Source of the DNA: Tillus elongatus
Lineage: Eukaryota; Arthropoda; Insecta; Coleoptera; Cleridae
DNA length: 64,000 nucleotides
Assembly (NCBI GenBank): GCA_964006375.1
Contig: OZ023264.1
Span: 10,612,225 to 10,676,224 of the forward strand
Direction: 5' to 3'
In this document: positions 1 through 16,400 of the stretch, in pieces
Layout: every line of letters begins with the position of its first letter
How positions within the stretch are numbered: the stretch's first letter is position 1
The notes under the pieces: generated by a model
Told to the model about the DNA's origin: nothing
Database searches by the model: none
What the model saw: the letters and a program-made list of their open reading frames with translations, nothing else
Made by a program: the position numbers and the translations under genes

Positions 1-199
1 AAGAAATACCTCTATTTTGGAAAAATATACAAGGCCCTTTTTTAACAAAGCCACAGAAATATGGTTTCGTATATATGATTTATCGGTAATTCTGCAGTTG
101 AATCCGGTGAACCGGCAGAGTCGTCGCGCACTAGAATTTCGTCATTGGAGTTCACGCGCTGTTGCCACATCCTTCTCTTTATCGACTTTGTAAGGAAAT

Positions 200-925
200 A
201 ATATTTAGTACAAACTTAAAAGGTCGAGACGCAGCAAGTGCGCTGTGGTAGCGAATTTTTATACAACTTTTTTTAATGTTAAGTATGTTTTTTTTAAGAG
301 ACAAAATATAGTACAAACTTCAAAGGTCGGGACGCAGAAAGTGCGCTATGGTAGCGAATGTTCCTAGAACTATTTGTAATGTGAAATATGTTTTTTTCAT
401 GAGACATAACATTTAGTACAAAGGTAAAAAGTCGTGACGCAGCAAGTGCGCTATGGTAGGGAATGTTGATCAAAATGTTTTTAATGATGAATATGTCTTT
501 TTAATGAGTCATAATATTCAGTTCAAAGTTAAAAAGTCGAGACGCAGCAAGTGCGCTATGGTAGCGAATGTTCCTAGAACTATTTTTAATGTTAAATATG
601 TTTTTTCATGAGACATAACATTTACCACAAAGTTAAAAAGTCGGGACGCAGCAAGTGCGCTAAGGTAGCGAATTTCCATAGAACTATTTTGAATGTTAAA
701 TATGCTTTTTTCATGAGACTTAAAATGTACAAACTTCAAAGGTCGGGACGCAGAAAGTGCGCTATGGTAGTGAATGTTCCTAGAACTATTTGTAATGTGA
801 AATATGTTTTTTTCATGAGACATAACATTTAGACAAATTAAAAGTCGGGACGCAGCATGTGCGCTATGGTAGCGAATTTTCATAGCAATGTTTTGAATGT
901 TAAATATATTGTTTTAATCACACAT
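200..925. repeat. Minisatellite, 7 copies of a 102-105 bp unit
   Basis: The motif GACGCAGCAAGTGCGCT (with variants) recurs at 228, 331, 436, 541, 645, 747 and 849, giving unit lengths of 102-105 bp. Each unit carries the same GGTAGCGAAT continuation, followed by an AT-rich stretch with ATGAGACATAA. The core motif is nearly the terminal sequence of the H family seen elsewhere in this window, so the array looks like an amplified piece of such a terminus. Open frames through it are incidental. Confidence 0.9.
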
Positions 926-1254
926 CAAATTTAGACAATCTCGCCCACAGAAGAAAGGTTGGACTGTAAAATAACCAACTTTTATTAAACGGTTCAGTAC
1001 AAATTCTCGTACGTTTGCAGATAGGCCCATGGGCTTTACCCATCATGAAGTATTTTGGCAAATGAAATACAGAAATTAAGTTTATTGTGACGGGCAGGAA
1101 TAATTTCTTTTATACCTATAATGAAATAGAAAGGAAAGGTGAGTAAAAATATGTATTAAAATGTCATAAAAATTAGATTGTTTGGCGATATATTTGCCCG
1201 CTTAACTGAGAATAAGTATGACGCCTCAAGAGGCCGTAAGAGGCGAATCCGGTT

Positions 1255-1556
1255 GCAAAAACTATCAGTGTCTCATCCAGTAGCCCACAATTTTCAGCAG
1301 ACCCTGCCTTTCTGTAAAGAGGGTAGGGATCTTTAACGTGCCCAACATCGCATGGTCACGGGACCGACTACTTTACGCCCCCTCCGAAGGGCGGAACGTG
1401 CAGATATTCAACTTGCTGAAATACAATGGCAGAACCTTGGTAGATGTTAATTTTACAGTTTGTACTGAAAAAATGAAAGGAGTACCCTGGGAACGAACCC
1501 AGTACCCTTATGTCCAAAGGCACACGTTCTTACCCCTCAACCACCGAGGTTCTAAA
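1255..1556 (-). repeat. tRNA-derived SINE, copy 1
   Basis: On the minus strand an RNA polymerase III A box-like stretch (1543-1526, TGGTTGAGGGGTAAGAAC) is followed 27 bp later by a B box-like GGTTCGTTCCC (1499-1489). The body then shares a block with 35535-35866, including the words CGGGACCGAC and CCCCCTCCGAAGGGCGGAACG when read on the plus strand. The left limit is approximate. The plus-strand open frame here is incidental. Confidence 0.7.
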
Positions 1557-1705
1557 TGCACACAGAATATTTATATATAATGGTGAAAAAGAAATGGAAA
1601 GTTCATTTAACCCAATCGAATTAAAGTCGGTTACTAATACAATAGAACAATAGACAGCCACCAAATTTTATAAAATTTTGCGTATTTATTGTCAAAAATG
1701 ACTTG

Positions 1706-2148
<443 letters not shown>

Positions 2149-2389
2149 TATGTATGTATACTTTCATTCTTCTGATTATTTAAAAGGCAGAGCCTATCTT
2201 GTATCATAAAGCTTTTGTACAGTGCAGTCGGTTGCACTGTACATAGTCATGTCAGCTTTCATAGCGAATTTTTTCTTCAAGGTTTCCTAAGTCTCTTCAT
2301 AAGCTATTATTTTATGGATGTTCATTACCATAACGCAATTGCTGCCTCAATGTAGATGTTTTTGAAAATTTTCCGTTTTACTTGATAAA

Positions 2390-2870
2390 TTATATCATAC
2401 TCCCTACCATAATGCACATGTATTTATTATATTCATGTTCATTAGCGCCAAACACTTGCTATGTCTATATAGGTATATTTTTAAATTTTTCTGTTTTTCT
2501 AGCTGAATTATATCATACTCCCTACGATAACGCACCTGTATTTTATTCGTATTCGTTACCGTAAAACACTTGCTGCATCAATATAGATATATTTTTAATT
2601 TTTCCGTTTTACTTGCATACCTATATCATACTCCTACCATAATGCACATGTATTTATTATATTCGTATTCATTACCGTAAAACACTTGCTGTGTCACTAA
2701 AGGTCTATTTTATTTGTTTTTTCAGTTTTACTTGCATAATTATATCATACTCCCTACCATTACGTACATGGATTTATAATATTCGTGTTCATTGCCGTAA
2801 AACACTTAAAACACGCATTATTATACCATACGCTACCATAACGCACTTACTGTGTGCATATTTATTTTTA
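2390..2870. repeat. Degenerate tandem array, 4-5 units of about 113-119 bp
   Basis: TATATCATAC followed by CTACCATAA-like words recurs at about 2391, 2509, 2622 and 2741, with a shorter last copy near 2822. Each unit contains CACTTGCTGTGTC-like and CATAACGCAC-like words, which are the complement of the CGCAGCAAGTGCG core of the left minisatellite. The right array is therefore a diverged inverted counterpart of the left one inside the 84-2998 element. Confidence 0.75.
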
Positions 2871-3043
2871 TGAATTATCGGATCTTTTAATTTATTTCTA
2901 CTACTAGCGGGATGTGGCAACAGTGTGTCAACTGCAACGACGAAATTCTAGTGCGCGACGACTCTGCCGGTTCACCGGATTCAACTGCAGAATTACCGAT
3001 TTATCTTTACACTCTTTGAAGCAGCATACATAATAGAACTTAC

Positions 3044-3909
3044 CAGCTTATAGCAGGCTGCCAATATAAGAGCAACTAAATTTTTTGGGTACTTTGTACC
3101 TTCAATTTGTCTTTCTTTAATAATTGGAAATGTATCCAACATATCCTGGTAACGTTGATTTTCATATAACAGATCAAACAGGATCTGATAAGTCATCAGC
3201 TGGTCAAAGAATCCAGTCAGTTCAGGAGCATTGAACAGCTACAAATAAAACATCTTTTCATAGCAAAAATTTCTTTAAATCATTTCAAAATATCAGGTTT
3301 TTAACTAATATCAAGCAACGCGAAACTGAAAGAAGTCACTAAATACTTATTATTTTTACCTCCAAAGCAAGATCTGCCTTATTAAATTTGTGCATCAGTC
3401 TCATAACAACAGTTCCAAAGATGTAACTTCCAAAACGCATCCCTTTATTTTGCTGGTTAAATCTAAAATCAATATATACTTTACCACACTGTACCACCTA
3501 CATTATATAGTCTTGAACTTACTTTTTCATCATCTTTACTGCAAGTTCAAAATCTTCATCGTTTTCTACTAAATGTATCATATTCTTTAGATCTTCAGTA
3601 AAGACCATGTTTTTAGAATCCTCTTTAGTGTATTCCCTCATTTTATCCCTAAACTTGTCAGCTATGTTAACTGTCTGTTGTTTAACACGATCTCTTTGTT
3701 GATCGAATGCATCTAATCCTAAAGCTTCTCGTGAATAGAGATTTCTTTTAGCTGAAATGAATTAACTTACAATGCAATACTTATAGGTTATGTAACAAAA
3801 TATTACTTTGTGGCTGATATGCTGTAAAAGCACTGTTAACTGTAACAGCATAGTTTTTTACTGCGTAAAAACGTGAACTTCTCACAAGAGCCTTGAATGC
3901 ACCAGCCAT
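3044..3909 (-). CDS. PTCD2: Pentatricopeptide repeat-containing protein 2, mitochondrial (5' exons)
   Basis: Four coding exons splice in frame on the minus strand: 3909-3807, 3751-3523, 3462-3360 and 3238-3044, each bounded by GT donors and AG acceptors with matching phases (1, 0 after two split codons, 0). The product starts MAGAFKALVRSSRFYAVKNY, a basic N terminus without acidic residues that fits a mitochondrial presequence. Later stretches such as GSYIFGTVVMRLMHKFNKAD and TYQILFDLLYENQRYQDML follow vertebrate PTCD2 in order and spacing, ending at a conserved CYKL. In vertebrates PTCD2 acts in mitochondrial RNA processing and respiratory-chain assembly; the role here is inferred by family. 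The 3' exons lie beyond the left edge; intron 4 contains the 2.9 kb transposon. Identification is from remembered family similarity. Confidence 0.85.
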
Positions 3910-4140
3910 TATTTATTTATTTTATTAAATAAAATTATACTAAACACACATAACTTGAACTTTCAAGCCACACACACGACACACAAGACGCAGGACAGAA
4001 ACAGAATAACAGATAGAGATAGACAGAAATCAGAAATTCTTGTTAGTGACCGGAAACCGGTGTATTGACACTGACAAACGACATCGACATTATTTACGAG
4101 CGTCTCGCGACAGTAAAGCCTGGGTTGCATTGATCATGTG
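3910..4140 (-). promoter_or_regulatory. 5' flank of PTCD2 (presumed promoter/5' UTR)
   Basis: The stretch just upstream of the PTCD2 start codon is less AT-rich than its surroundings, contains CA-rich and GAC-rich sequence, and has no TATA box I can recognise. It ends where a MITE fragment begins. Promoter assignment rests on position only. Confidence 0.4.
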
Positions 4141-4146
4141 CACTGT

Positions 4147-4256
4147 TCATAAATATTAAGTAACAAAATAAAAGACCTCACTGGCGTACTGTTTACACAC
4201 AAGCCTCCCAACTGACCTGCCCTGACATCATTTTGCCTAATCAAAAGATAAAAGAA
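4147..4256. mobile_element. Fragment of the TTAA-flanked MITE
   Basis: TTAAGTAACAAAATAAAAG followed by GACCTC, CTGTTTACACACAA and CCTCCCAACTGACCT matches the left arm of the complete palindromic MITE at 19316-19569. The right arm is missing. Confidence 0.6.
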
Positions 4257-5538
4257 AGAAAAGTCTGGACGCAGCAAGTGCGTTATGGAAGTGAATTTTT
4301 ATTAAAATGTTTTTAATAGCAAATATGTCTATTTAATGCATGCAGTCATCAATTTAGTTACCGATATAACCTTTATAGTAGAAATAATGTATCATATTTT
4401 ATCGAAATAACTTATGGATTGAAAATGTACAACAAATCTCCAAAAAATAAACTTAAAATATTGGTTTCCTAGCCAACAAACCTTAGGTTAATATCAAATT
4501 GAATTACTGAAATTTGAAGCATTTAATGAAAATTTGATACCAAAACGCACTTACTGCGTCTCGATTTTTTTCTTACAAACATATTTCGATAAAAAATGCA
4601 ATAAAATGAGGTGTTCGAAAAAAAGAATGTAAGGATCACCAACGACTTATGGACCAGCCTGTGATTGTCAAAATAATTTTATAAGATGCAACTCGAGAAA
4701 CCCTATAATTCACTTATACAATTTTTTCTCGTCTCTTGTATAAGAATAATTATATTGAGCTTTACCGTAGAAATGCGTCACCCCGTATATATGTAAATAG
4801 ATAAAAACTTAACGTCAACCCGGATATGGATTCTAGGGGGCCTAGTTTGCGCCCATTTGAAGAAATCTTTTTAAAATTCCAAAGTCGCAAAGACGAATTT
4901 TTTTTACGAAAATTAGCTCAAAATTATAGACCGTTAAACCATATAAACTTGACTAAAGCTACCAGCAAAACATCAGAGAAAGAAAACAGCTAACCTGTTG
5001 CATTTCAGCCCTTTTTGTAAAACTTCATTCCTTTTTAGCTGTTAACAAAACATCACAAACACTGTTTAGTCCACCCACTAACACTAACAAAGTCATAATA
5101 TGAAAACAGATAAACTATCTAATAATGCACGTCAACTAATAAAACTGTTACAGCGTGTAACTGACCTGCGCAATGATATCAAATCTTCCGTTGCCAGGGT
5201 AACAACGACTGAGACATACTCATATATAAACCAGTTTTTTCATTGATAATAAAAACTGTCTGATAATAAAAATAAATGTTTCAAAATTGAATAGCTCAAT
5301 TTTCTGTAAACCTAGAAAGTTGAATTTTGGTACATAGTTAGATCTTTCTCAGGGAAACATGTCCACCAAATTTCGTAAAAATAGCTTTGTAAATTTCGGA
5401 GATAAAATTTTTTTCGTAAGAAAACTCAAAATTTTCTCGGAAAACCTTGTCCGATTTTCCTGGCTAACAAACTCATCCAAGCTATTAATGAAAGAGTTAC
5501 TTTAAAATCGGTTAATTACTTTTTGAGTGATCGTTTGG

Positions 5539-7717
<2,179 letters not shown>

Positions 7718-7792
<75 letters not shown>
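7718..7792. repeat. (TA)n microsatellite
   Basis: TA repeat flanking the right end of the DD41D transposon; the right half of the array starting at 5546. Confidence 0.95.
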
Positions 7793-7795
<3 letters not shown>

Positions 7796-7924
7796 AACTG
7801 ACCCCGGATATGGGTCCTAGGGGCGCAAATTCGCGCTTATTTGAAAACATTCTTTCCAAAGTCTCACCATCGATACCTCTCTAATAGTGAATTTTTTGAA
7901 TACAAATTCTCTAAAAAGGGGAAT

Positions 7925-8037
7925 GAAAAGTACATTATGCTCACATGAATGGCAGGGTTGGTTTTCCTTCCCCTTTTAGCTTTTAATTAGGCAAACTCAT
8001 GTCCGGCAAGGCAAGGTCAGGCCAGGTGAGTATAACA
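7925..8037. mobile_element. Fragment of the TTAA-flanked MITE
   Basis: AGTACATTATGCTCAC, GGTTTTCCTTCCCCTTTTAG and a degraded TCAGGCCAGG arm correspond to the centre and one arm of the MITE at 19316-19569, in partly inverted order. The outer end is missing. Confidence 0.5.
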
Positions 8038-8308
8038 AACAGTTTGGTATGCTCTGAACCGAAAGCACAGTTTGGCCGATTGACAATTCGATGGCTGTGA
8101 CGTCAGCATGTTAGTGACGAAAGTAAAATTTTACTTCATACTAACAGTACATGTTAGCATAATATTCCAATGACTTTTTGGTTTTTAATTAGGTTTTAAA
8201 GCTGCATTTGAAGTCATATTTGTATAAAATGTTTGTGCAAATTTTTAGTATAAGTTATGAGACAGTGCAGCTACGAAACTAAGTGAAGATTGGAACCTGT
8301 GATGAGCA

Positions 8309-8831
8309 CTGATAAGTACACTTGGAGAATCAAAATTAGGACAGCTAAACGGGTTCGAAAGCATATATATTGCGAAATATAGTTACAACAAAAAATGTAT
8401 GAACGTTTCACCACCGCCAATTACGAGTCACTTGATCGATTGCTTTGTTAAATAAAATTCCCACGTTTTCGGCACGTTCTAAAGATGACATAAGTATACA
8501 GTTATTGCCGCCAAAGGAATCTATGTTCATTTACCTGTCGTTGAACTTTCTCATAACTATTACAGATGGACACTTTTTAGATAAAGTAGTAGTGACAGCG
8601 CAAAGACCTCGTCCGGCGATAAAAATACAATACACTGTGGAATTTGCCTGCGACTAGTTTCCCATCTCAGTTCGATCTCTTTACCTAAGATCCGGTATAT
8701 AAGTTGATGTTAGTTTTTTAAGTATTTAGAATGTTTCATCCTCTGATGACGCTAACTTGGTTAGTGAAACGATCGTCAGGTCTTTTAAAATGTGTTGTGG
8801 TGATTTGGGTTCTCCAAAGTGTACTTATCAG
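8309..8831. mobile_element. Short element with inverted termini (about 0.5 kb)
   Basis: CTGATAAGTACACTTGGAGA at 8309 is matched in inverse by TCTCCAAAGTGTACTTATCAG ending at 8831 (one inserted base). The interior has no convincing gene; the 70-codon open frame at 8445 resembles nothing I know. I found no clear target duplication, so this could also be a chance-preserved palindrome of a larger element. Confidence 0.45.
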
Positions 8832-9611
8832 CTACAGAAGTCGCATAAAAACACGATACTTATATGAAACTGGGTTATATGTTAACGTAACGAGACTTAA
8901 AAAGTAAAGACATTATTGCTTTATATCCTGTCTAGCAAACGTCAATTATTGTTATCACAATTATCTTGGCTTGAAGTGTTACTTATGATGTCAATATTAG
9001 CTGCACAGTGACTTCCTAGAAACAGTGTGGGCATTCGGTGGTATCATTTTCTATTGGTTGGCAAGTCACGTGGTACACAACCCGCCATGAATTCTCCAAA
9101 CTGTTTTTATTTACATTCATTATTTACGTATACGAAGTAGTGAGTGCCGTAGTTTCCGAATGGTTTTTATGTTATTTTAGCGTGTTTACTGATCGATTAG
9201 GACTTTAATTAAAGACATTTGTTTCCTCTACTATCTGTATGTATATATAGAGATAAACATGTAACTCTAGGATAAGAACTATGTATAGCACAGCAATAAG
9301 TACAGAATTAAGTTCCTACTGTCTTTTCCTTTTGTTGTACCTGACTCTTACCGGAGCCTCACGTATGTTTTTGGAGAGTGCAAACGATTTTGGCAGCTCC
9401 CTAAATCGTACTCTTGTGACCCTGTGTCTAAATCCCATTAAGATATTGGATTTATTTAAAAAAAACTGGCAAATGATATATAAATACATTAAAAAAAAAA
9501 AAAAAAAAAAAAAAAACAACTAGAATAGAGAAAATCTTCTAATATAAAAAAAACCAATCAATAAATATATATTATATATAAATTACCAGAAGTAATAAAT
9601 AAAATAATAAA
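8832..9611. other. Unassigned intergenic sequence with a poly(A) run
   Basis: No gene recognised. A run of about 25 A at 9491-9516 follows an 80-codon open frame starting at 9281 with a hydrophobic N-terminal stretch. That frame reads into the poly(A) tract and has no homology I recognise, so I do not call it a gene. The A-run could be the tail of an old retroposed sequence. Confidence 0.5.
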
Positions 9612-10790
9612 ATCTCGGGACGCAGCAAGTGCGTTATGGTAGTGAATTTTCATTAAAATGTTTTTATTGTAAATATGTGTGTTTTCTTTTTAAGAAAGCA
9701 GACATCAATTTTGGTTACCAGTATAACCTATATAGAAAAAGCCGGCATCAAATTTGATTACCAGTATAACATATATAGTAAAAACAATGTGCAATGTTTC
9801 ATCAAAATAACTTGATTGTTTGAAAACGTACAGAAATTTCCAAAAGTAAACCAAAAGTGTTACTGAAAAAATCCGTTTCCTGGTCAACCTTATAGGTTAA
9901 TAGCAAATTGAGCTTTTCAAATATGAAGCATTTAATCAAAATTCGCAACCACAACGCACTTGCTGCCTCCAGAATTTCTTAACTTACAAACATGCATTAT
10001 ATTTCGATGGAAAATGCAAAAAAATAAGGCGTTTTCGACAAAAAAAAAATTATTTGTATCACCAACAACTTATGGGCCACCTGTGATTGTCGCAATAATT
10101 TTTTAAGATGTAGCTCAAAACACCGTATAATTAATGTATACAATATTTTTTCATATCTTGTATAATAACGAATATATTGAGCTTTATTGATTTTTTACGA
10201 AAATTCGACAAAAATTATATACCATTAAACAATAAACTCTATAGCTAAGGCTACTGCCAAGCATCAGAGAAAGGGTCTATTAGAAATGAATTTTCTGGAA
10301 ATATTTTAGCAAAATGAAGGACAATGATGGTTGAAACTAAGAGTTCGGTGTATGTAAAACATTCTTCTTGAGACATTTTCTTTCCATAGATCGTATTAGA
10401 TTCAAGTTATTTGCCTAAATGTTGCGAATTTTGACGTTTTCAATTGTCACTTTGACGTTTTGAGGAAACCCCCAATTTATTTTTCTTTAAATGCCCATAA
10501 CTTTTTTGTCTTGTGACCTACAGAGCTAAATTTCGGTAGGTGGCACACCTATAACGATATAAACCAGCTTACCAAATTTGGTTGCCCTTACTTTGTTAAT
10601 TTTGGAGATATAAATATTTTGCGAAAGAAAACACAAATTTTTCCGGGAAAACCTCGGCGGATTTTCCTGGCTAACAAAATTATCCAAGCGACTTGCGAAA
10701 GGAATGTACTCACCAATTTTGACGTTTAAAATCGCAATTTTGAGGTTTTGAGGAAAATCCAAATTTATTTTTCTTTGAATGCCTGTAACT

Positions 10791-12198
<1,408 letters not shown>

Positions 12199-12463
12199 TT
12201 TTTTATCCTTTAACCTACGGAGCTAAATTTTGGTAGGTAACTTGCCTATAATGAAGTAAATCCGCATATGAAATTTGGTTGCCCTTACTTTGTTAATTCC
12301 GGAGATATAAATTTTTTTCGAAAGAAAACACAAAATTTTCCGGGAAAACCTGGACCGATTTTCCTGGATAACGAACTTGTCCAAGCCATTTGCAAAAGGA
12401 ATTTATTCACCAAATTTAATCAAAATCGGCCCATTATTTTTTGAGTTATTGGTGTGATACATA

Positions 12464-12474
<11 letters not shown>

Positions 12475-12562
<88 letters not shown>

Positions 12563-12570
12563 TATATATA
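12475..12570. repeat. (TA)n microsatellite
   Basis: TA run with one AATA interruption, the core of H unit 2. Confidence 0.95.
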
Positions 12571-12713
12571 AACATATAAAAATTTAAACTGACCCCGGAT
12601 ATGTGTTCTGGGGGGCCTAATTAGCGCTCATTTGAAGAAATTTTTTCAAAATTCAAAAGTCGGGATCTCCTCATTAGTGAATTTTTTTTAAGAAAATTCA
12701 CTAAAAAGTACGA

Positions 12714-13371
12714 ACAAAATATTATAGTCTTAATTTTAGTATATTTATTATAGCACAATTTTGTCATCTGGGGTAATAGAATAACAGTGATGTCATATAT
12801 TATAGGCATAACTCCGATTTGTTACTCATTATTGTGGACCTTCTTCTTTGATTTATGTCTGTCTCGTACAACAGTTTGTGGCTAATGGACTTTGCTTCCG
12901 AGGCCATCCCTAAACTAATACACACACACACACACACACACTCCTCTACTATCATTGTATATGGGACAAATTTGAGTAAAGTGTAATAGGTGCAAATCGT
13001 GATAATATCAAAACAAAATTCATCGTATACAGTAACTGGGTATTCATGTTTCAAAATAAATTCTTTATTTTATTGCAACGAACAAACATTCAACTCTTTT
13101 CGGGGCTGGAGATTATTTTTGTCAGTTGTTTTGTTTTGTTGAAATGCAAAATATACATTTTAAGTTATTCTTTAAGGAAATGTTGAGTGATTGTTCAGAT
13201 GTCATGCATATTATACCTTGTCGTGACCTGAAAGAAGTTTTGAATAGATTTGTTGTATTCAGGATAATAATAACGAGTAAATGGATAATTTTTTTAAATA
13301 TTTATTTACAAAATATAATGTCACATTTGTCTATGAGAATTAAGTTTAGGAACTTTGTTACTTCTATGGTA
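12714..13371. other. Intergenic sequence without a recognised gene; (CA)n at 12920-12942
   Basis: No coding signal that I recognise. It contains a short CA dinucleotide run at 12920-12942 and otherwise AT-rich sequence ending at the start of the solo LTR. Confidence 0.6.
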
Positions 13372-13419
13372 GTGTGTTGGTAACAGCGAACACTCTGGAA
13401 TGATACGTCTAGAAGGGAC

Positions 13420-16400
13420 CAGTGAACTATATACTCTGTAACTGGAACGGACCCATAAATCGTGCAAAGTGAGGCAAATGTAAAATGTAGGCAACCAGCA
13501 GTGTGGTAGTATCCCCATCCTTTTCTATCTTGTACATGTTAGATACCCACTAGATTTGAATTAAGAAATATTCAAGGATATTTTACTTATTTTGTCTATA
13601 AAATAGTGGAATAGACCCAAAAAGATTATTTAAATAAAATATCTGTTAATTTTAAGTGTTATACAACATATTTTTTACCTTTAACTTTATTGTATTGCAA
13701 AAAGAACAAGACAAACCATAGTTTTTTCATGTGGTGCAAAAATAATTTACTTTATGCAGTATGTGCATAAAAAATTTACTTTACGCACTCACGTAGTTGT
13801 ATTTTAAACTTCCAACAAAGTAGTAGAAAAAAAAAACAAACATATCATATATAAATTTATTAAAATACAAAAATACAGATACAGTTACCTATATTTTTAT
13901 CGGCATATTCTACACTTAACAATTCTTAAATAAAATGAGTTTGGTCATCTTCTGTCTCACAGTTGCAGCGCTTCCATGAATCTTAAGATTAATTAACCTA
14001 GAATGGTGATGCATTCGGACTTTTAAAAAAACTTCAATAACTTTTCTAATTATTTGAATTTCATGACATTCTTCGCTAAACAACTCCTGAACTACTGGAT
14101 GTGGTGGTTTAAAAAGGTGGATCTTGGAAGAAAAATGATGAATTGCTGTATTAATAAGCAGTTGTTTTATATTTGTTTTTGTAGTATAAATATTATCAAT
14201 ATCTAAAAATACTCGAAATTGCTTTTCACAGAAGCTAACGATTCGAAAAATAATATCTGAGGCATATACTAACCCACCACGAGTAATAAAACTTGTAAAA
14301 AATGTAAAGGACTCCGTAGGCGCATTGTAACTGTGATCTGATGATACTGTGTTAGAATCATTAAAAAGTAAGATATTTATACAATCATTGCACGAAGTAT
14401 TTTTAATTAGGTTCCGTACTAGATATCCGGAAATATAAAAAATTACATTTTCTTGTACATCGGTCAGGTTTTTATTATCAAGATAATTAATATAGGTTGC
14501 TATTTTTTCAATGTCAATATCGTTCTCTGTTATCTCCTTTTTTTGCCTATTTTCTGACCTAAATTCAAAAGCTGGTGTAGAGAGATTTTCAAAAAGCATA
14601 CAATTCGCAGTTACACTGCCTGTTACAGAGTTTTTAAAGAGCAATTGTCTTAACGCCCATTTTAACTGTTGAGTATTTGGATTGTTATTCCACCCACCAC
14701 GTGACCTTATAGCAGAAAAAAATATTTCTAAGTGATCTTGGGAACACTTGTAAGTTAGAAAATATTGCAATGGATTTTCTATTAATGAAAAAAGGTCTTT
14801 GACTAATCCCAAAGTACTTTTCATTGTGAGAATAAAACCGATTGCAAATGTTTTTCTAGCATGCTTGGTAACAGGATTCCCATCAATTTTCAATGACTGG
14901 AAATAATTAATTGCGTCTAAAAATATTTCTTCAAAATAATTTAAAGTGTTTGGTTTTATTGGCGCTTTGTATCCCTTGCCATAAGGATTCCTGCAATTCA
15001 GAATATCAAAAATTTTATCACCTTTTCTTAAAAACTCTACTGTTGCAGTACTATGTTGAAAGTCACTGATACCACAATGATCTAAATACTCAAGTGCATC
15101 AGCAACTCCACTACTTATAGTCTGTGCAGCCAATCTAACGTTCATTATTTTATTTTTAAAATTGATATGTTGGGATGAAAGGGAATTAGCTAGCTTTAAT
15201 TGTTCTTTTTCCTGTAGCGCATCTAAAGCTTTTATATATTTCCAGCTAATACTGCCTGAAGGCGACTCTAAATTTTTTTCTGCCAGTGCATTCCTCATTA
15301 ATTTTAACATGTGACATATATCCAACATGCAATACACATTAATTGTCGGTTTACTGGGATGAGGAAAGTAAGGAACCAAATCATCCAAATTTAAATTACA
15401 TCCCAGCGTATTATATGTTGCAATATTTGTCGAAGCCCCATCTGATGTAATTGACCTGATATTTATACCAATGTCGAATAAACTTTTTATTGTAGCAATT
15501 ATTAACTGGGCTTGCAAATTCGCATCTACCTTATTTATAAGAAAGTAAGCCACTGGGCATTTAAAATGACCCGTGTAGCTAACAATCTGAAAAAATAAAG
15601 CTTCAGATGCAGACATTTGAAAATCTACATCAATAATACCCCCATAGTTAACATTTCCTGTGTATTTACCACTCTGATTATCCCACAGTGTTTGTTTGCG
15701 AATAGCCATAGAATCTACTATCAAACAACAATTTTTTAAATTTTGTTTTGTTTCAACTTCCTCTTTCAAAAAATTTAGAACCTCAGCTGAAACTCCTGGT
15801 TCACAGCGCACGCTGGATAACCATTTACGAATAGTGCGGCCATTGGGCAAGACAAAATGTTTTCGTAAAAATGCATATGCTTTGGGGGAGTAAAAGTATA
15901 AGGTATGAGCAAACTGCTTCATTACATCAGAGTATCTTCTTTGTCCAGTCGCAGTGTCCTCTTGTTCTTTCTTTTGAAGTAAAACCAGTTCTAACGGCAA
16001 ACCTAAATTAAATAAAGACATTAAAATGGGAACTATCATACAGTAAACTAATGTTAAAGTTACCCTCAAAATAATTTTGTAGAACAGTGTTCAAAGAGTC
16101 ATTGCTATGTCCACTAATTTTGATTTCTCTAATGACATCTTTCATGGTAGATATCTTCAGATCTCTTCTGTGCATTTTTTGCTTCAAAGATTTTACTTTT
16201 CGTCTTAGCAACGGTACAATATTTTCTGCATTGGTCTGTGTTCCAGTATCAATAAATTTTTTTTGTATATCCCTCATCTGATGTAGACGGAAAATCAACA
16301 TCCATAGAAATAGGTGTTTCCAGTTCCTAAAATAAATTGGTTTAGTTTTTGACCATCAAAATATAATTCAAATAATATTAAACCTAAAATGTAGTACTTA

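Noticed and set aside
1..83. Short open frame on the minus strand at the left edge, possibly the next PTCD2 exon
   Set aside because: Too short, no visible acceptor, and the translation does not clearly match the PTCD2 sequence after the CYKL position.
200..925. CRISPR array
   Set aside because: Units are about 103 bp with similar sequence throughout, not short identical repeats with unique spacers; the setting is a eukaryotic transposon.
9281..9523. 80-codon frame with a signal-peptide-like start
   Set aside because: It reads into a poly(A) tract, has no recognised similarity and no splice or promoter context.
13126..13383. 85-codon plus-strand frame before the solo LTR
   Set aside because: AT-rich, no recognised similarity, and it runs into the LTR.
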